From: Magnetococcales bacterium
Lineage (GTDB): Bacteria > Pseudomonadota > Magnetococcia > Magnetococcales > JADGCH01
Length of the DNA: 49,922 bases
Direction: 5' to 3'
Assembly: GCA_015229115.1 (NCBI GenBank)
Contig: JADGCH010000012.1
Span: 1-49,922 of the forward strand
Position 1 is the stretch's first letter, and the number at the start of each line of letters is the position of its first letter. Under the pieces are notes generated by a model. The model was not told where the DNA came from and ran no database searches. It worked only from the letters and a program-made list of their open reading frames with translations. Below, in pieces: positions 17,051 through 26,593 of the stretch. The position numbers and the translations under genes are program-made.

Positions 17051-18142
17051 CTAATTCCTCGTTGACGAATTGATCCGTATGGGCAGACGCCGTGCCCCCC
17101 AACGCCCATGTTGACCAGAGAAGACACCGGGACATCGTAGGCCACAGTGACTACAATAACCATCGGACGTCACCTTCCAATCAGCAATTTCCCAGCCAAC
17201 ACGGGCGATCAGTCGTGTACCACAACCATGACACCAAGTGTGGCTGCCTAGATCCTCACGCACGTTGCCACAATAGACGTGGCGCAACCCATTGGCCTGA
17301 GCAATGGATCGAGCTCGCAACAGTGTAGCTGCTGGCGTCGCTGGTCGGTCACGTAACTGCCAGTCCGGGTGAAAGGCCGAAAAATGCAACGGCACATCAG
17401 GTCCGAGATGTTCAACCAGCCAGCCGGTCAAAGCCTGTAGTTCATCATCGGAATCATTCTCACCCGGTATCAGGAGCGTGGTCACCTCCAGCCATACCTG
17501 AGTTTCATGACGAATGTAGCGCAGTGTCTCCAGCACCGGTTGCAAGTGCCCTCCCACCAGCGAGCGGTAGAAGTGCTCACTGAAGGACTTCAGGTCGACA
17601 TTAACAGCATCGATATGCTGCAACAGCTCAACACGCGGAGCCGGATCGATATAACCGGCGGTGACTGCAACGGTACGAATGCCCCGCTCATGGCACGCCT
17701 TGGCGACATCGACGGCATACTCAAGAAACACGACCGGCTCGTTATAGGTCACAGCTACCATAGGGCACTGCATCGCAGCGGCCGCAGCGGCAATTTGTTC
17801 CGGCCACGCCTCCTCACCCAACCGTTGCAGCAGGTTACCATGACGGCCCGACCGGGTAATGGACCAATTCTGACAAAACTTGCAGGTCAGATTACAGCCC
17901 ACGGTACCCAACGACAGGATGGCTTCCCCGGGCATGAAGTGGTAGAGAGGTTTTTTTTCGATCGGATCGATGCAAAGTGAGCTGGCCTGACCATAGCCCT
18001 GCAATACCATAGTATCGCCCTGGCGCCCCCGAACCTGACAGAGACCCTGCTGACCATCGCTCATATGGCAATGGCGCGGACAGAGATCGCACTGGATGCG
18101 CCCGTTGTCCAACAAATGCCAGTAGCCAACCGGTCGTATCAT
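17051..18142 (-). CDS. amrS: AmmeMemoRadiSam system radical SAM enzyme
   Basis: 363 residues. [17 protein letters not shown] holds the CxxxCxxC [4Fe-4S] motif of radical SAM enzymes, preceded by an N-terminal [18 protein letters not shown] block and PLYHFMPG, both typical of AmrS/PflA-like proteins. [19 protein letters not shown] and [14 protein letters not shown] complete the core, and the C-terminus has zinc-ribbon-like CHGCGTRLI and [10 protein letters not shown]. AmrS proteins are named for frequent association with Memo and AMMECR1 proteins, which are not in this window; their reaction has not been generally settled. The ATG overlaps the hybrid kinase stop (ATGA) and the stop is 6 bases before the giant repeat gene, so all three are probably cotranscribed. 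Confidence 0.92.
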   Translation of the reverse strand: MIRPVGYWHLLDNGRIQCDLCPRHCHMSDGQQGLCQVRGRQGDTMVLQGYGQASSLCIDPIEKKPLYHFMPGEAILSLGTVGCNLTCKFCQNWSITRSGRHGNLLQRLGEEAWPEQIAAAAAAMQCPMVAVTYNEPVVFLEYAVDVAKACHERGIRTVAVTAGYIDPAPRVELLQHIDAVNVDLKSFSEHFYRSLVGGHLQPVLETLRYIRHETQVWLEVTTLLIPGENDSDDELQALTGWLVEHLGPDVPLHFSAFHPDWQLRDRPATPAATLLRARSIAQANGLRHVYCGNVREDLGSHTWCHGCGTRLIARVGWEIADWKVTSDGYCSHCGLRCPGVFSGQHGRWGARRLPIRINSSTRN

Positions 18143-21100
18143 CCAGCTACCTCCTGTGGTTGGATAGTCCGTGTGGTTGTCAGTGTCGCCAGAAGCTGCC
18201 GCGCCCCCTCAAAGTCAAACTGATCCAGGCAATGCTCCAGCTGATCGATCTCTGCTGCCATGAAGCTATTGCCCGCTAGCAATTTCTTCAGCTTGTCCAG
18301 TTCGTTGACAGCATAGGTGCTGTTATAGCGTACCAGCTCGGCCAGTGACTCGATGATTGGTTGCACTTCAACCAGAGAATCTGGCGACAGCTCCCCATTC
18401 TGACAGGATGGATCGGCAGGAATAGGCTGTACCATAGGCTCGATTGATGCCATCAGGTGTTGTAGTGCCCGCTCAAAACGGAGCAAGGCCTCCGGTAGGG
18501 TTGCGTTGGATTGGCCTTCTTCCCCGATGGCCGTTTCCAGGGCACGGGCCGATGTTGCCAGTTCATCAGCAGCCAGATTGCCTGCCATGCCCTTGATGGT
18601 ATGAACAAGATGCCTGACTGTATCTCGATCGCTGCTACGATTGCCCTTGAGACAGGCGCGGATCTCATCGGCAACATGGTGGTAGTTGCGGTAAAATTCA
18701 ATCAGCAGTGACTGCAACAGGTTACGGTTACCGTTAAGCCGGTTCAAGGCTATCGCCATGTCAATACCGGACAGATCGTCCAGCGCTTCAGGCTTTCTGG
18801 ATGATCCAATCCACCGCACCAGAGCAGCAAACAGCTCTTTTTTGATGATAGGTTTGCCAACATGATCGTTCATGCCTGCTGCCAAGCACTGCTCCCGATC
18901 TCCGGACATGGCATTGGCCGTCATGGCAATAATGGGCAAATGGGCAAAACGTTGCTGACTACGGATCTGACGTGTAGCCGTGTAACCATCCATCACGGGC
19001 ATCTGGATATCCATCAGTACAACGTTGTAAGATGCCGTTTCCAGCATCTGAATGGCCTTCAAACCATTTTCAGCCCACTCCACCACCAGATTGACTCCTT
19101 CGAGTACCTCCTGGGCTACCTGCCGGTTGATGGCATTATCCTCCACCAGCAATACCCGCGCCCCACCAATGATATTGACAATCTGTTGTGGATCAATCAC
19201 ATCCTTCCCTTGCCGAAAGGACTTGGCCACATTCCTGCCAAACAGGTTCATAACCGTATCGAACAGCATGGAACAATTGACCGGCTTGGTCAGATAGGCA
19301 TGCACGCCAACGGCATCACCGCGGGATCTTATCGTATTATCCACTTCCGTGGTGGTGAGCAACAGGATTTTCAGATCGGTGTTTTGGTGATCCAAACTTA
19401 TGTGGTGGATGGTGTCTACGCCGTCCATCTCCGGCATGAACCAGTCAACGACCAGTAACCGGAAGGGGTTCTGGTCGCGTCTGGCCTGTGCCATCGCTGC
19501 CATGGCCTCCGATCCAGACCTGGCGCCAACAGCAACCCAGTGAAAAACGCGGAAAATATTCAGCAAGGCCCTCAACGACGCCCCGTTGTCATCAACAACC
19601 AGCACCCTGAGCTGTTCCATTTCCTCGGGAGGGACCATGTCCTGTGACTCGCCCTCCAACAAACGCTGGAAGGTAGCCGTAAAGAAAAAAGTGCTCCCTT
19701 GCCCTGGTGCCGTTTCAACCCACAACCGCCCTCCCATCATGGTCACCAGTCTCATGCTAATGGAAAGACCGAGACCGGTACCGCCATACTTGCGCGTTGT
19801 TGAGCTATCAGCCTGTGCAAAAGCCGTAAAAAGTCGTGATTTCTGTTCTTCATTCATACCGATACCGGTATCACGCACTGAAAACTCTAGTGTCACATGA
19901 TCGATAGCGTCATGAACGGTCTTGACCTGAACCTCGACCTCACCCTCATCGGTGAACTTGATTGCATTGCCGATCAGATTCAGTAAAACCTGTTCAAGAC
20001 GCACAGGATCGCCATGCAGCTCATAATGGCACTCTTCTGACAGGCATAACACCAGCTCAATGTGCTTTCTGGCAACACGGGCACCAAACATGACCACCAA
20101 ACGATCGAAGATATCGCGCAACAAAAAGGCGGTCTTCTCCATTTCCAGCTTGCCCGCCTCAATTTTGGAGAAATCAAGGATATCGTTGATAATACGCAAT
20201 AAAGAGCGCGACGAGCTGGAAATTTTGGTGATATAGTCCCGCAGTTTAGGAGCCATATCCATCTGCAGCGCCAAGTCGGCCAGTCCGGTGATCGCATTCA
20301 TCGGGGTACGGATTTCATGGCTCATATTGGCTAGAAATTCCGACTTGTATTGACTGGACTGGGTCAGTTCGATCGCTTTTTGCTCAACCTGCCGCTTTTG
20401 AGCATCCAGCTCCACATTGGTTGCCGCCAGAACAGCTTGCTGGGATTGCAACAACACCGTTTGCTCCTGAAGCTGCGCCAATAGCCTCTCAGTCTTTTGC
20501 ACCCGTAGCAGGTTATCCAGACCGAGACCGATCATGGCTGTCACCTCCTGCAGGAACATCAGTTGACTCCCGGTAAACCTCCTGAAAGAAACCAGTTCGA
20601 TGACGGCAAGATTCCTGTCCTGAAAAGTGACCGGAACGGCCACGATCTCCATTGGTGCGGCCTCACCGATACTGAAGTGGATCTTGATGGCATTCTGCGG
20701 AACATCGGTGATGTGAATCAGTTGCTGGCTCAAGGCACATTGGCCAACCAAAGACTCTCCCACGGCAAAAGAGGACTTGCCATAACCATCCTGAAAACCA
20801 TAACGACCCAACAGCTGGTAGAGCTGTTGCTGCTCATCCAGGATGTACATGGCACCATAGACACTCTCTATAAACGGTGTCATCTCCTGGATCAGACTCT
20901 GGGCCAACTGATCCAGGGTACGGGCCTGTTGCACGACGTTGCTGAACCTGGCTGTGCTTGACACCATCCAGGATTGCTCCTGCAACTGCAGCTGAGCCTG
21001 CTTGAAGTCGGTAATATCCTTGGCAACCAGAATCGATCCCTGGACATGACTACCCTCATCACGCAACACCGACCCGGAAATCAGTACCGGAATAAGCCGG

Positions 21101-22128
21101 CCACTTTTAGCCACCATCACCGCTTCAAAATGAGCCTTGGATCCGGTTCGGATCATGCGATTCAAATCAGCTGTTGTCAAAAGCACGGTATGCCCAGGTT
21201 TGGTATCGGCCGATGCAAACAGAGCATCGACCGGCAATCCGATCAGCTCATATTCGGAATACTCCAGTATTTCAATACGGTTGGCCTGCTGAATCTTCAT
21301 ATCTGGAGAAACTACCAACAAGGTATCGGTCATGGAGGAAAGAATATTCTGGGTGGTCTGCCGTGCCTGGGTATTACGGGCCATCTCCTCATACAAGTGG
21401 TCAACCATCTCTCTGAAAGAGGCAGCCAGATCACCGATCTCATCGTTGGTCCTGACATCAACAGCGGTGTCAAACTGTCCATGGCCAATAGCAGTGGCAT
21501 AATTTTTCAGTTTGACGATGGGTGCAATGACACGGCGGGCTATGAGGATGGAAACATAAAAACCAATAATTATTACAACAATAAACGCATATTCAACATA
21601 TTGAACCATTCTGTCCAGAATGACATCCACACCGGCAATCCGTGGTGTCAATGCCATCATCTCATCGGTGACTGAGCCAGTCTCCCCCCCTTGGTCACCC
21701 GTCAGGCGAACACTGTCACCCGAGGTATCCCGTATCTGGTCCATTACAGTCGACAGATCGGCAACAGAACGATCAAGGGATTGGGACAGTTTCAGCCACG
21801 CCGCATGATCCTGATGACTGCCAGATGTCCTGTTGCCAAATTGTTCTTGCAACATGCGGTTCAGTTTTGCTACATTTCGGAGCTCATCGACAGCCAATTG
21901 CGCCCTGTGGTCAATGAGACCGATCTGTTGCATGATCTTTTCCGCGTTCCCGATGACAGGCGTTATTTTTTTGGTCGTCACAGCAATGTGGTTAACAAAA
22001 TCGTCCAGGCTTCTGTCAACCTGATCAAGCTGATATAAACTGATCAGACCTATTGCAATAATAGAAACGAGCATTACTCCATAGGGTAGTAATAATTTGT
22101 AGATAATATTAACACGTTTTTGTTTCAT
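18139..22128 (-). CDS. Hybrid sensor histidine kinase (HAMP-PAS-GAF-HisKA-HATPase-REC-REC-Hpt)
   Basis: 1329 residues. TM1 is at about 10-32 and TM2 at about 181-198, enclosing a helical periplasmic domain of about 150 residues. Then come HAMP (about 199-255), PAS (260-385), GAF (400-545), a coiled coil, HisKA with His604 in [11 protein letters not shown], and HATPase with NAIKF, DTGIGM and GGTGLGL. Two receivers follow: the first with Asp895 ([11 protein letters not shown]), the second with Asp1040 ([11 protein letters not shown]). The Hpt domain has His1176 in [11 protein letters not shown]. The full phosphorelay is thus in one chain, and an external response regulator is not evident nearby. 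A C-terminal helical module (about 1258-1318) resembles the tail of the kinase at 847-3246. It heads the amrS and giant repeat protein operon. Its start overlaps that of the divergent rlmB-like gene. Confidence 0.95.
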   Translation of the reverse strand: MKQKRVNIIYKLLLPYGVMLVSIIAIGLISLYQLDQVDRSLDDFVNHIAVTTKKITPVIGNAEKIMQQIGLIDHRAQLAVDELRNVAKLNRMLQEQFGNRTSGSHQDHAAWLKLSQSLDRSVADLSTVMDQIRDTSGDSVRLTGDQGGETGSVTDEMMALTPRIAGVDVILDRMVQYVEYAFIVVIIIGFYVSILIARRVIAPIVKLKNYATAIGHGQFDTAVDVRTNDEIGDLAASFREMVDHLYEEMARNTQARQTTQNILSSMTDTLLVVSPDMKIQQANRIEILEYSEYELIGLPVDALFASADTKPGHTVLLTTADLNRMIRTGSKAHFEAVMVAKSGRLIPVLISGSVLRDEGSHVQGSILVAKDITDFKQAQLQLQEQSWMVSSTARFSNVVQQARTLDQLAQSLIQEMTPFIESVYGAMYILDEQQQLYQLLGRYGFQDGYGKSSFAVGESLVGQCALSQQLIHITDVPQNAIKIHFSIGEAAPMEIVAVPVTFQDRNLAVIELVSFRRFTGSQLMFLQEVTAMIGLGLDNLLRVQKTERLLAQLQEQTVLLQSQQAVLAATNVELDAQKRQVEQKAIELTQSSQYKSEFLANMSHEIRTPMNAITGLADLALQMDMAPKLRDYITKISSSSRSLLRIINDILDFSKIEAGKLEMEKTAFLLRDIFDRLVVMFGARVARKHIELVLCLSEECHYELHGDPVRLEQVLLNLIGNAIKFTDEGEVEVQVKTVHDAIDHVTLEFSVRDTGIGMNEEQKSRLFTAFAQADSSTTRKYGGTGLGLSISMRLVTMMGGRLWVETAPGQGSTFFFTATFQRLLEGESQDMVPPEEMEQLRVLVVDDNGASLRALLNIFRVFHWVAVGARSGSEAMAAMAQARRDQNPFRLLVVDWFMPEMDGVDTIHHISLDHQNTDLKILLLTTTEVDNTIRSRGDAVGVHAYLTKPVNCSMLFDTVMNLFGRNVAKSFRQGKDVIDPQQIVNIIGGARVLLVEDNAINRQVAQEVLEGVNLVVEWAENGLKAIQMLETASYNVVLMDIQMPVMDGYTATRQIRSQQRFAHLPIIAMTANAMSGDREQCLAAGMNDHVGKPIIKKELFAALVRWIGSSRKPEALDDLSGIDMAIALNRLNGNRNLLQSLLIEFYRNYHHVADEIRACLKGNRSSDRDTVRHLVHTIKGMAGNLAADELATSARALETAIGEEGQSNATLPEALLRFERALQHLMASIEPMVQPIPADPSCQNGELSPDSLVEVQPIIESLAELVRYNSTYAVNELDKLKKLLAGNSFMAAEIDQLEHCLDQFDFEGARQLLATLTTTRTIQPQEVAG

Positions 22129-22983
22129 CTGTTTTCCACTTGGCGTGATAGGGAGTCTTCAATCAACAGCATCGTACCACGACAACCGGCTCATATCCAG
22201 CCGGATCCCACCGAGTCTCGTCTGGTGTGTGGCCTGGGTCCGGCACTGGCCCTATTGTCTGACACCACACAGGGAGTCGAATCGGCCCTGTTCCTGCGTG
22301 GTGGTAACGGCGCCCGTTTTGAAAACGTGATCCAGTTGGCGCGGCAGCGTGGCATCAAAATCCGTTTTGTTGAACGGGCCTCGCTGGATCGGATCAGCGC
22401 TGGCGTGGTGCACCAGGGCGTCATCCTAATGGCATCACCACAGCTACAACCAAGCTGGGAACAACTGCTGGATACCCTGCAGCAGCAACTGGTCCGCTCA
22501 GATCCGGTGTTGGCCCCGGTGCTGGTCATCCTGGATGGTATTGAGGATCCGCGTAATTTTGGCGCCATCCTGCGCTCGGCACATGCTTTCGGAGCTATGG
22601 CTGTGATACGCACCAAGGATCGTTCTGCCCCCTTAAGCCTGGCTGCCGAAAAAAGTTCCGCTGGAGCAGCGACGTCTATTCCCTGTGTGACGGTGACCAA
22701 TCTGGCTCGGGCCCTGGAACAACTGGACCAGTTGGGCGTGCAGCTGTACGGTCTGGCCGCTGATGGCACCGTGCCGCTGATGTCGTGCAATCTGACCGCT
22801 CCTCTGGCTCTGTTGCTGGGAGGTGAAGCCAGTGGCTTGCGTCGACTGACACGACAGCACTGTCATGCCCTGTTAACCATTCCCATGAAGGCCCGTACCA
22901 TTGGCTCGCTCAATGTTGCTGTTGCTGCAGGCGTGGCCTTGTATGAAGTAACACGACAACGTATGCTATTGGGATCAGAATAG
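22120..22983 (+). CDS. rlmB: TrmH/SpoU family rRNA 2'-O-methyltransferase, RlmB-like
   Basis: 287 residues if the TTG at 22120 is used; a GTG at 22225 is the other in-frame candidate, and neither has a good ribosome site. An N-terminal substrate-binding domain ([11 protein letters not shown], then [13 protein letters not shown] and [20 protein letters not shown]) precedes the knotted SPOUT domain with its three motifs: [32 protein letters not shown], and [23 protein letters not shown]. RlmB methylates the 2'-oxygen of a conserved guanosine in the peptidyl-transferase loop of 23S rRNA. Other TrmH members act on tRNA, so the exact target is inferred. With the TTG start it overlaps the divergent kinase start by 9 bases. 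Confidence 0.88.
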   Translation: MFHLFSTWRDRESSINSIVPRQPAHIQPDPTESRLVCGLGPALALLSDTTQGVESALFLRGGNGARFENVIQLARQRGIKIRFVERASLDRISAGVVHQGVILMASPQLQPSWEQLLDTLQQQLVRSDPVLAPVLVILDGIEDPRNFGAILRSAHAFGAMAVIRTKDRSAPLSLAAEKSSAGAATSIPCVTVTNLARALEQLDQLGVQLYGLAADGTVPLMSCNLTAPLALLLGGEASGLRRLTRQHCHALLTIPMKARTIGSLNVAVAAGVALYEVTRQRMLLGSE

Positions 22984-23016
22984 GATCGTGTTGATCGCGT
23001 TACCATCGTATGGCCC

Positions 23017-23023
23017 AGGAGGA
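23017..23023 (+). promoter_or_regulatory. Ribosome binding site fixing the STAS protein start
   Basis: AGGAGGA lies 6 bases before the ATG at 23030 and rejects the upstream in-frame start at 22988, which has no site. Confidence 0.85.
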
Positions 23024-23029
23024 ACAATC

Positions 23030-23335
23030 ATGACTCTGACTGTTCATCAGCATGGTCGGGACATTCATATTGAGTTGCCTGATCGCTTTGTTTTTTCGTT
23101 ACACTCTGACTTTCGTCATGCCTATGAGCCCTATCTGGCACCCCATCCAGGACGCAAGTTCGTGCTTGATTTTGCCAAAACGAGTTACGTTGACAGTGCG
23201 GCATTGGGCATGCTGCTGGTGATGCGTGAAGCCGTCGGTGGTGATGGGGTACCGATCCATTTCATCAATACCAAGCCCCCCATCCGCAAGATGCTGGAAA
23301 TGGCACATCTACACGAGATGTTCACCATCACCTGA
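23030..23335 (+). CDS. STAS domain protein (anti-sigma factor antagonist-like)
   Basis: 101 residues, a single STAS domain. FVLDFAKTSYVDSAALGMLLVMREAVGG carries the DSxxLG loop where SpoIIAA/RsbV-type proteins are phosphorylated on the serine by an HPK-like kinase and dephosphorylated by a PP2C phosphatase. HFINTKPPIRKMLEMAHLHEMFTI is the usual C-terminal helix and strand. Such proteins work as cytoplasmic partner switches. A kinase/phosphatase pair of the right general type (SiaB and SiaA) occurs at 37-39 kb, but SiaC is their expected substrate. The stop overlaps the next start (TGATG), so the protein at 23335 is coupled and is a good candidate partner. Confidence 0.9.
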   Translation: MTLTVHQHGRDIHIELPDRFVFSLHSDFRHAYEPYLAPHPGRKFVLDFAKTSYVDSAALGMLLVMREAVGGDGVPIHFINTKPPIRKMLEMAHLHEMFTIT

Positions 23336-24150
23336 TGCGATCGACACCCAGTCAGCGTCTGCTGGCAACAGAACAATCCCTGGATGATATTGCTGACGAA
23401 ATTGCCTCCCTGCACTATCGTGCGCCGCGCGACGAGGTCATGCTACAACGTTACAAACAGGCTGCCGAGGCCATGTTGGTGCGTTGTCCCGCCAAGGCCC
23501 ATGCCGTATTGGCGATGATCGCAACCCTGCGCCGTCAGGAAGCATTAATGCGACAACACTTCCGGACTGCCCGCATGCTGGCGCCACTGGATGCTGTCAC
23601 CCGAGTCAATCATGTTGCTGCCCTGCAGGAATTTGCCTGTCTTTCTGAAGCGGTCGATGTGGCACTGCGTAACTGTCAGGAGTTACCCCACCATGGCGCT
23701 ATTAGCCAGCAGGCCCTGGAAGCAGCTGTCTTCGCCGGTCGCCTGCAATTAGCTGCTAACCGCTTGTTGGCCGATAGCAGCGGTTACTTACGCCGTGTCA
23801 TCAATGGATCACAACAGATTTTGAACTGTGTAAAATTTCTGTCTGATCATGACATTACGGATCAGCATACCGAGTCCTTGCAGCAACAGGCCATGCTACC
23901 CTTGCGACAGGCACAGATGGCGGTACCGGAAGTATCTCTGCGGCTGGTTGGTCATCATCCGACGCAACAGGTTCGGATCCAGTTTCTGTTACCCGCTTCT
24001 GCGACCGATGTCGCAGCCCTGAATCAGCAATTGCAGACCGATCTATCTGCTGTTACGGCTGCTGTTACGGCTGCTGTCGCGACCCGTTCACTGCTATCGT
24101 GGGTCATCGTTGAATATTGCGTGCTGGAGGAATCCCCATGTCCATTCTGA
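23335..24150 (+). CDS. Helical protein of unknown function coupled to the STAS gene
   Basis: 271 residues, starting on the TGATG overlap with the STAS gene. I recognise no family. The first 170 residues are strongly helical and Ala/Leu/Arg/Gln-rich (RYKQAAEAMLVRCPAKAHAVL, TLRRQEALMRQHFRTARMLAP, NHVAALQEFACLSEAVDVAL), with a spacing reminiscent of TPR-like repeats but no clean TPR consensus. The last 80 residues look beta-rich (VPEVSLRLVGHHPTQQVRIQF, LSWVIVEYCVLEE). No signal peptide or membrane segment is evident. A 12-bp direct repeat encodes VTAAVTAAV at about 239. The end overlaps the LpoA-like gene by 13 bases. It could be a regulator paired with the STAS protein, but that rests only on coupling. 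Confidence 0.7.
   Translation: MRSTPSQRLLATEQSLDDIADEIASLHYRAPRDEVMLQRYKQAAEAMLVRCPAKAHAVLAMIATLRRQEALMRQHFRTARMLAPLDAVTRVNHVAALQEFACLSEAVDVALRNCQELPHHGAISQQALEAAVFAGRLQLAANRLLADSSGYLRRVINGSQQILNCVKFLSDHDITDQHTESLQQQAMLPLRQAQMAVPEVSLRLVGHHPTQQVRIQFLLPASATDVAALNQQLQTDLSAVTAAVTAAVATRSLLSWVIVEYCVLEESPCPF
24047..24079 (+). repeat. Short direct repeat inside the gene at 23335
   Basis: The 12-mer CTGCTGTTACGG occurs twice in tandem (24047-24058, 24059-24070) and a third partial copy follows. The unit is four codons long, so copy number changes would keep frame. Confidence 0.7.
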
Positions 24151-25757
24151 CGTTACATAGAAAGTCGTTGTATAGCGCCAGTATCCTGTGGTGTCTAATG
24201 GGCTCCGCCATGGCCCAGGAGCTCCCTGCGCCTCATGACTGGAGTGCCCTGCAGGATGCTTATTTCATCTCCGGTAATATCGATGCCTTGCCCCCCTTGT
24301 TGCAACTGCTGCGTCAGAGTCATGCCAATCAGGATCCCATGCGGGAGTTGCTGCAAACCATGGCCCAGATGGATGAGTCTTCGCTGAATTTCTTTCTGGC
24401 ACAACAGCCCCGTGGTTCACTGTTGCTACCCTTCCTGCACCTGTCTCTGGGTGACCTGAGTGCTGACGCTGGCAACCGTGACCAGGCCATGGCCCACTGG
24501 CACAAGGCAGCAGCCGATTCATCCACTCCCGAATTGGTCGTTGCCGCTGTTAAAAGGCGTCTGTATCCTTCGACAGAGCAACCCGTCAAGATTGGTTTGC
24601 TGTTGCCCTTGAGTGGTAACAACGCCGCCATGGGACAATCAATGCTGCGCGCTGCCCAGATGGCTGTCAGTGCCTATCCCGACGTGCCGTTGCTGCTCCA
24701 TGTTGCGGACAGCCGTGGCGAAGCAGCTGCGACACGCGCAGCCATGGAACAACTGATCCAGCAAGGTGTGGATGGATTTCTGGGTCCGGTGTTTCACGAT
24801 GCGGCGATGGCTGCTGCCCAGGAAGCTGCGCGCTCCGGCCGTCCCCTGATCACCTTCAACCCACAGAAAGATGTTGCTGCTGGCACAACCGTCAAGGCAC
24901 CCATCTTGCTCAATGCCTTTCACTCGGATCAACAGGGAACCACCATGGCCCGCTTTGCCGTATCGCAACGGCAGGCCCGTCAGATCGCTATCGTTGCTCC
25001 AGCATCCGATTATGGACGACGCATCAGCCGAGCCTTTACCGAAGAGGCCACCCAATTGGGAGCAACCGTGGTGCGACAACTCCATATACCAGATAACAGT
25101 GTTGATTTTTCGTCAACCATCAAAAGTCTGCTGGGAGAACCGCGTCAGGGTGCGGCGGCCTTGCCGTTTGACGCCCTGTTTTTGCCCTTGCGTGCAGACC
25201 AGGTACGTTTGTTGATCCACCAAGCTGTTGCATCCGGTTTGCAGTGGTCCAAGATCCTGTTACTGGGGAACGCTCAGTGGCATAAACCAGAACTACTCAA
25301 GGATGGCAACGATTACCTGATGGGAGCCGTGTTCTGTGATATTGATGATGGGGTGCGCGACCGTTTCCAGCAACGGTTTCAGGCCTTGTGGGGACAAGCA
25401 CCGGTCCAGACAACCCCTCTACTGGCCTATGACGGTGTTGCCATCGTCGCACAAGCGTTGCGTGACCAACGGCTAGGTGGCCCACCATGGCACCATGCCC
25501 TGTTCCGGCAAGAGGGGTTCCGCAGTGTGACCGGACGGATCTATTTTGAGGAAGATGGGGTGGCACGACACACCTATCCACTGTTTACCATTGACAAAAA
25601 TGGCATGGTCCCCCTTGCCGTACCATCGGAAGAACCAGATACCAATGCCAGCCCACCTGTCCACCCTTCTGAAGAGGAATTGCCATCCATGAAAGTAACC
25701 TCGGGCAGCAACCCCGATCACGACAAACGCCGTGTCGTAACCGTGCCAGGTCGATAA
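24138..25757 (+). CDS. LpoA-like periplasmic-binding-fold protein (penicillin-binding protein activator)
   Basis: 539 residues from the ATG at 24138; GGAGGA at 24126-24131 fixes this start. The N-terminus is a signal peptide ending near MGSAMAQELP, with no lipobox cysteine at the cleavage site. Residues 30-150 are a helical TPR-like region (LLQLLRQSHANQDPMRELL, GDLSADAGNRDQAMAHW). From about 155 on there is a type I periplasmic-binding fold: KIGLLLPLSGNNAAMGQSML, DGFLGPVFHDAAMAAAQEA, QIAIVAPASDYGRRISRAF, and TPLLAYDGVAIVAQALRD. This layout matches LpoA/LppC proteins, which activate PBP1A in peptidoglycan synthesis, as well as general ligand receptors. The tail from about 500 is Pro/Glu-rich. 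The role is inferred; LpoA is normally a lipoprotein, which this may not be. Confidence 0.78.
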   Translation: MSILTLHRKSLYSASILWCLMGSAMAQELPAPHDWSALQDAYFISGNIDALPPLLQLLRQSHANQDPMRELLQTMAQMDESSLNFFLAQQPRGSLLLPFLHLSLGDLSADAGNRDQAMAHWHKAAADSSTPELVVAAVKRRLYPSTEQPVKIGLLLPLSGNNAAMGQSMLRAAQMAVSAYPDVPLLLHVADSRGEAAATRAAMEQLIQQGVDGFLGPVFHDAAMAAAQEAARSGRPLITFNPQKDVAAGTTVKAPILLNAFHSDQQGTTMARFAVSQRQARQIAIVAPASDYGRRISRAFTEEATQLGATVVRQLHIPDNSVDFSSTIKSLLGEPRQGAAALPFDALFLPLRADQVRLLIHQAVASGLQWSKILLLGNAQWHKPELLKDGNDYLMGAVFCDIDDGVRDRFQQRFQALWGQAPVQTTPLLAYDGVAIVAQALRDQRLGGPPWHHALFRQEGFRSVTGRIYFEEDGVARHTYPLFTIDKNGMVPLAVPSEEPDTNASPPVHPSEEELPSMKVTSGSNPDHDKRRVVTVPGR

Positions 25758-25759
25758 CC

Positions 25760-26593
25760 ATGGCCGTCGATATTGAAACACTCGTTGCCTGGCGTCAAAC
25801 ACTCAGCCAAGACCCAGACAACCAGGAGGTACGGACCCAACTACAGCAGTTATTGACTGAATCGCTGATGCAAGTTGGCGAACCAGCCAGAATTATCGGC
25901 ATCTGTCTACTGATACTCTGCGAGATAGAGACTGGTCACCGCGTGCAAAGTGGCGTATTCAAAGGACTTCAGTTGCATCAGAGTGCCTTCTACTGGAAAT
26001 TGCCGATGTTGCTTGGGACCTATGAAATGGAACTGGTCCCATGGATCCATGAGGCCATGCGGACCGATTATACCGCTGTGATTAATATTGGCTGCGGTGA
26101 AGGGTATTATATCGCAGGTATGGCGCGACAAATGAGCGCGACAACCCGTTTTTACGCTTTTGATACCAGTCAGGAGGCGCAGGCGCTCTGTCGCGAAACA
26201 GCCCGCATCAACAATGTCTCTGAACGCATCACCACGGGGGGCTACTGCTCGCCCCAGATGTTACAGGAGCTGGTTCAGAATCAGCGGGCACTGGTGCTGA
26301 TCGACTGTGAAGGATGTGAATACGACATGCTGGATCCCTCTCTCGTGCCCGGTCTGGTCAACAGCGATCTGATCATTGAGTGTCATGACCACCAGCAGCC
26401 CCACCAGCACATTACCGCTACTCTGACCAACCGGTTTGCTGCTACCCATCGGGTTGAGTCTGTTCGTGCTGGCGCACGTGATCCCAACACCATGCCGTTG
26501 ATGGATTCCATGCACGATGTGCTGCGCTGGCTGTCGGTATGCGAGTTTCGAGGGAGTGTGCAAAATTGGCTCAGGCTACGGACACAGCAATAA
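25760..26593 (+). CDS. FkbM-like SAM-dependent methyltransferase
   Basis: 277 residues, starting 2 bases after the LpoA-like stop. Motif I is AVINIGCGEGYYIAGMARQM at about 111-130, followed by RFYAFDTSQEAQALCRETARIN. ALVLIDCEGCEYDMLDPSLV has the DCEG...E arrangement of FkbM-family O-methyltransferases. The N-terminal 75 residues are helical (DPDNQEVRTQLQQLLTESLM) with unknown role. FkbM-type enzymes methylate hydroxyls of sugars or natural products; the substrate here cannot be named. The neighbours point to the envelope (LpoA-like protein before, kdsD after), so a surface glycan is a reasonable guess. The 3' end overlaps the start of kdsD. Confidence 0.8.
   Translation: MAVDIETLVAWRQTLSQDPDNQEVRTQLQQLLTESLMQVGEPARIIGICLLILCEIETGHRVQSGVFKGLQLHQSAFYWKLPMLLGTYEMELVPWIHEAMRTDYTAVINIGCGEGYYIAGMARQMSATTRFYAFDTSQEAQALCRETARINNVSERITTGGYCSPQMLQELVQNQRALVLIDCEGCEYDMLDPSLVPGLVNSDLIIECHDHQQPHQHITATLTNRFAATHRVESVRAGARDPNTMPLMDSMHDVLRWLSVCEFRGSVQNWLRLRTQQ

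Noticed and set aside
20974-21675. Plus-strand frame of 233 residues opposite the hybrid kinase HAMP/PAS region
   Set aside because: Contains no motif and lies within a complete kinase domain series on the minus strand.
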